Part shown: piece after piece, positions 5,333 to 5,925 of the stretch | Layout: every line of letters begins with the position of its first letter | Position numbering within the stretch: the first letter of the stretch is position 1 | DNA from: Candidatus Woesearchaeota archaeon | GTDB lineage: Archaea; Nanobdellota; Nanobdellia; Woesearchaeales; WJKL01 | NCBI GenBank assembly: GCA_019322815.1 | Contig: JAHWIB010000062.1 | Location: 1 to 5,925 of the forward strand | DNA length: 5,925 nt | Direction: 5' to 3' | Notes under the pieces: generated by a model | Database searches by the model: none | Told to the model about the DNA's origin: nothing | The model's input: the letters and a program-made list of their open reading frames with translations, nothing else | Made by a program: the position numbers and the translations under genes

Positions 5333-5767
5333 ATGGCAAAAGAAGAAAAAGAAAAAAAGAAGTTTAACTGGGGTTGGATTATTGTTGGCGCTATTGCTGT
5401 TGCAATAATCTTGATCTGGCTATTTGGTAATTCGCCTGTACCAGAAGAAGAAACAATAGAACCGGTTCCAGTAGAAATAGAAGTTGTAGAACCAGAAGTT
5501 CCAGAACGAACAGAAGAAGAACAAGTAAAGGTAGATAAGGTAGAATCTTTCTGTGAAGAAAAAGAAGGAATCTATGATGCAGTAGCAGGAACATGTACAG
5601 TAAGAGAATTGAAAGGACAAGTATTTCCTTGGATTATAGAAGGATGGGAAGCACAAGGAATGGAATGTGATGAACCAAGCTTAGATGAAGAAGGGGAGAT
5701 AATAAGATCAGAGATGGTAAAGTGTTATGCAACAGAAGTTTATACAGTTGATGACTTGTTCGGATGA
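5333..5767 (+). CDS. membrane-anchored Cys-pair protein with acidic Pro/Val linker
   Basis: A 144-residue protein of unknown family. A highly charged cytoplasmic N-terminus (AKEEKEKKKFNW) is followed by one membrane helix (about residues 13-32, positive-inside orientation). Next comes an extended Pro/Glu/Val linker (35-65), then a small outside domain (about 66-144) with four Cys (74, 88, 112, 131), which fits two disulfides. The first pair lies in an FC...GIYDAVAGTC context that resembles short disulfide loops seen in many surface proteins. The linker acts as a spacer lifting the domain from the membrane. It lies between two glycosyltransferase genes, one base after the first and overlapping the second by an ATGA junction, so a link to surface-glycan assembly or recognition is likely, but I see no catalytic residues. 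Confidence 0.75.
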   Translation: MAKEEKEKKKFNWGWIIVGAIAVAIILIWLFGNSPVPEEETIEPVPVEIEVVEPEVPERTEEEQVKVDKVESFCEEKEGIYDAVAGTCTVRELKGQVFPWIIEGWEAQGMECDEPSLDEEGEIIRSEMVKCYATEVYTVDDLFG

Positions 5768-5925
5768 AAATACTTTTTTTTAATTTGAATGGAAGAGGCG
5801 GCATGTTACATTATGCTAGCCAATTCGCCAATACAATGGCAAAGAAACATACAGTGTATGTCGTCCTTCCCACTTATTCTGATCATACTATGTATTCTGA
5901 TGATCTTTGGTTACTTAGACCTAAA
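5764..5925 (+). CDS. N-terminal part of a second GT4-like glycosyltransferase (3' truncated by window)
   Basis: ATG 5764 overlaps the upstream TGA (ATGA), and the frame stays open for 54 residues to the window edge. The sequence starts with the first Rossmann strand and nucleotide-loop region of GT-B enzymes: a hydrophobic KILFFNLN strand, a GRGGMLHYASQFANTMAK helix start with the Gly-Gly-x-x-x-Y pattern, and a second strand HTVYVVLPTY. This is the usual N-terminus of GT4 glycosyltransferases that act on surface glycans. The donor-binding half with the EX7E motif lies outside the window, so the family call is provisional. Codons 4-6 include a run of eight T (5774-5781). Confidence 0.7.
   Translation, partial: MKILFFNLNGRGGMLHYASQFANTMAKKHTVYVVLPTYSDHTMYSDDLWLLRPK

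Noticed and set aside
1916..5656. Minus-strand open frames at 1916-2206, 4018-4275, 4695-5000, 5391-5594 and 5420-5656
   Set aside because: Each lies antisense inside a well-supported + strand gene, and their Leu/Phe/Ser-rich translations reflect the complement of Lys/Glu-rich coding sequence. None shows a domain or ribosome-binding site.

Overview
The window is a gene-dense, strongly AT-rich stretch with every supported gene on the + strand. It looks archaeal, and I would guess a small-genome DPANN lineage (Woesearchaeota/Pacearchaeota type). The reasons are a TTTAAATA box about 25 bp before a leaderless start codon, ribosome-binding sites of the GGTGAT/GGAGGT type, nearly exclusive AGA/AGG arginine codons, many ATGA stop/start overlaps, and a protein set of tiny zinc ribbons, short membrane-anchored Cys proteins and a polysaccharide-deacetylase-like protein of the DUF2334 type. 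The lineage is inference; no rRNA, tRNA or other taxonomic marker is present.

Layout. Positions 3-113 hold the C-terminal end of an unrecognised basic protein. Positions 115-1031 carry four small genes: a two-helix membrane protein with a Pro/Gln-rich tail, a membrane-anchored four-Cys protein, a 28-residue zinc ribbon and a two-helix membrane protein with a Lys-rich tail. Positions 1028-2406 hold a WbqC-family protein, a 46-residue Cys/His miniprotein that overlaps both neighbours in a different frame, and a PIG-L/LmbE-type deacetylase. Positions 2417-3516 hold a membrane-anchored minimal transglutaminase-like protein and a CDP-alcohol phosphatidyltransferase-family membrane enzyme. The only real intergenic gap (3517-3552) carries a promoter. 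After it come a 37-residue zinc ribbon, a DUF2334-like deacetylase, a GT4 glycosyltransferase, a membrane-anchored Pro/Glu/Val-linker protein with four Cys, and the start of a second GT4-like glycosyltransferase that runs off the end.

How the genes may work together. WbqC, PIG-L deacetylase, CDP-alcohol transferase, a second deacetylase of a different fold, and two glycosyltransferases together indicate a cell-surface glycan or glycolipid assembly locus. In this reading the cytosolic enzymes build and N-deacetylate a sugar, the membrane enzyme makes a phosphodiester-linked head group, and the small anchored Cys proteins sit outside the membrane. The product is unknown. Notable oddities are a Glu in place of the last catalytic Asp of the CDP-alcohol transferase motif, a transglutaminase-like protein that ends before the usual catalytic Asp, and three zinc-binding miniproteins threaded between the enzyme genes. 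I see no mobile element, CRISPR array, RNA gene or long repeat.
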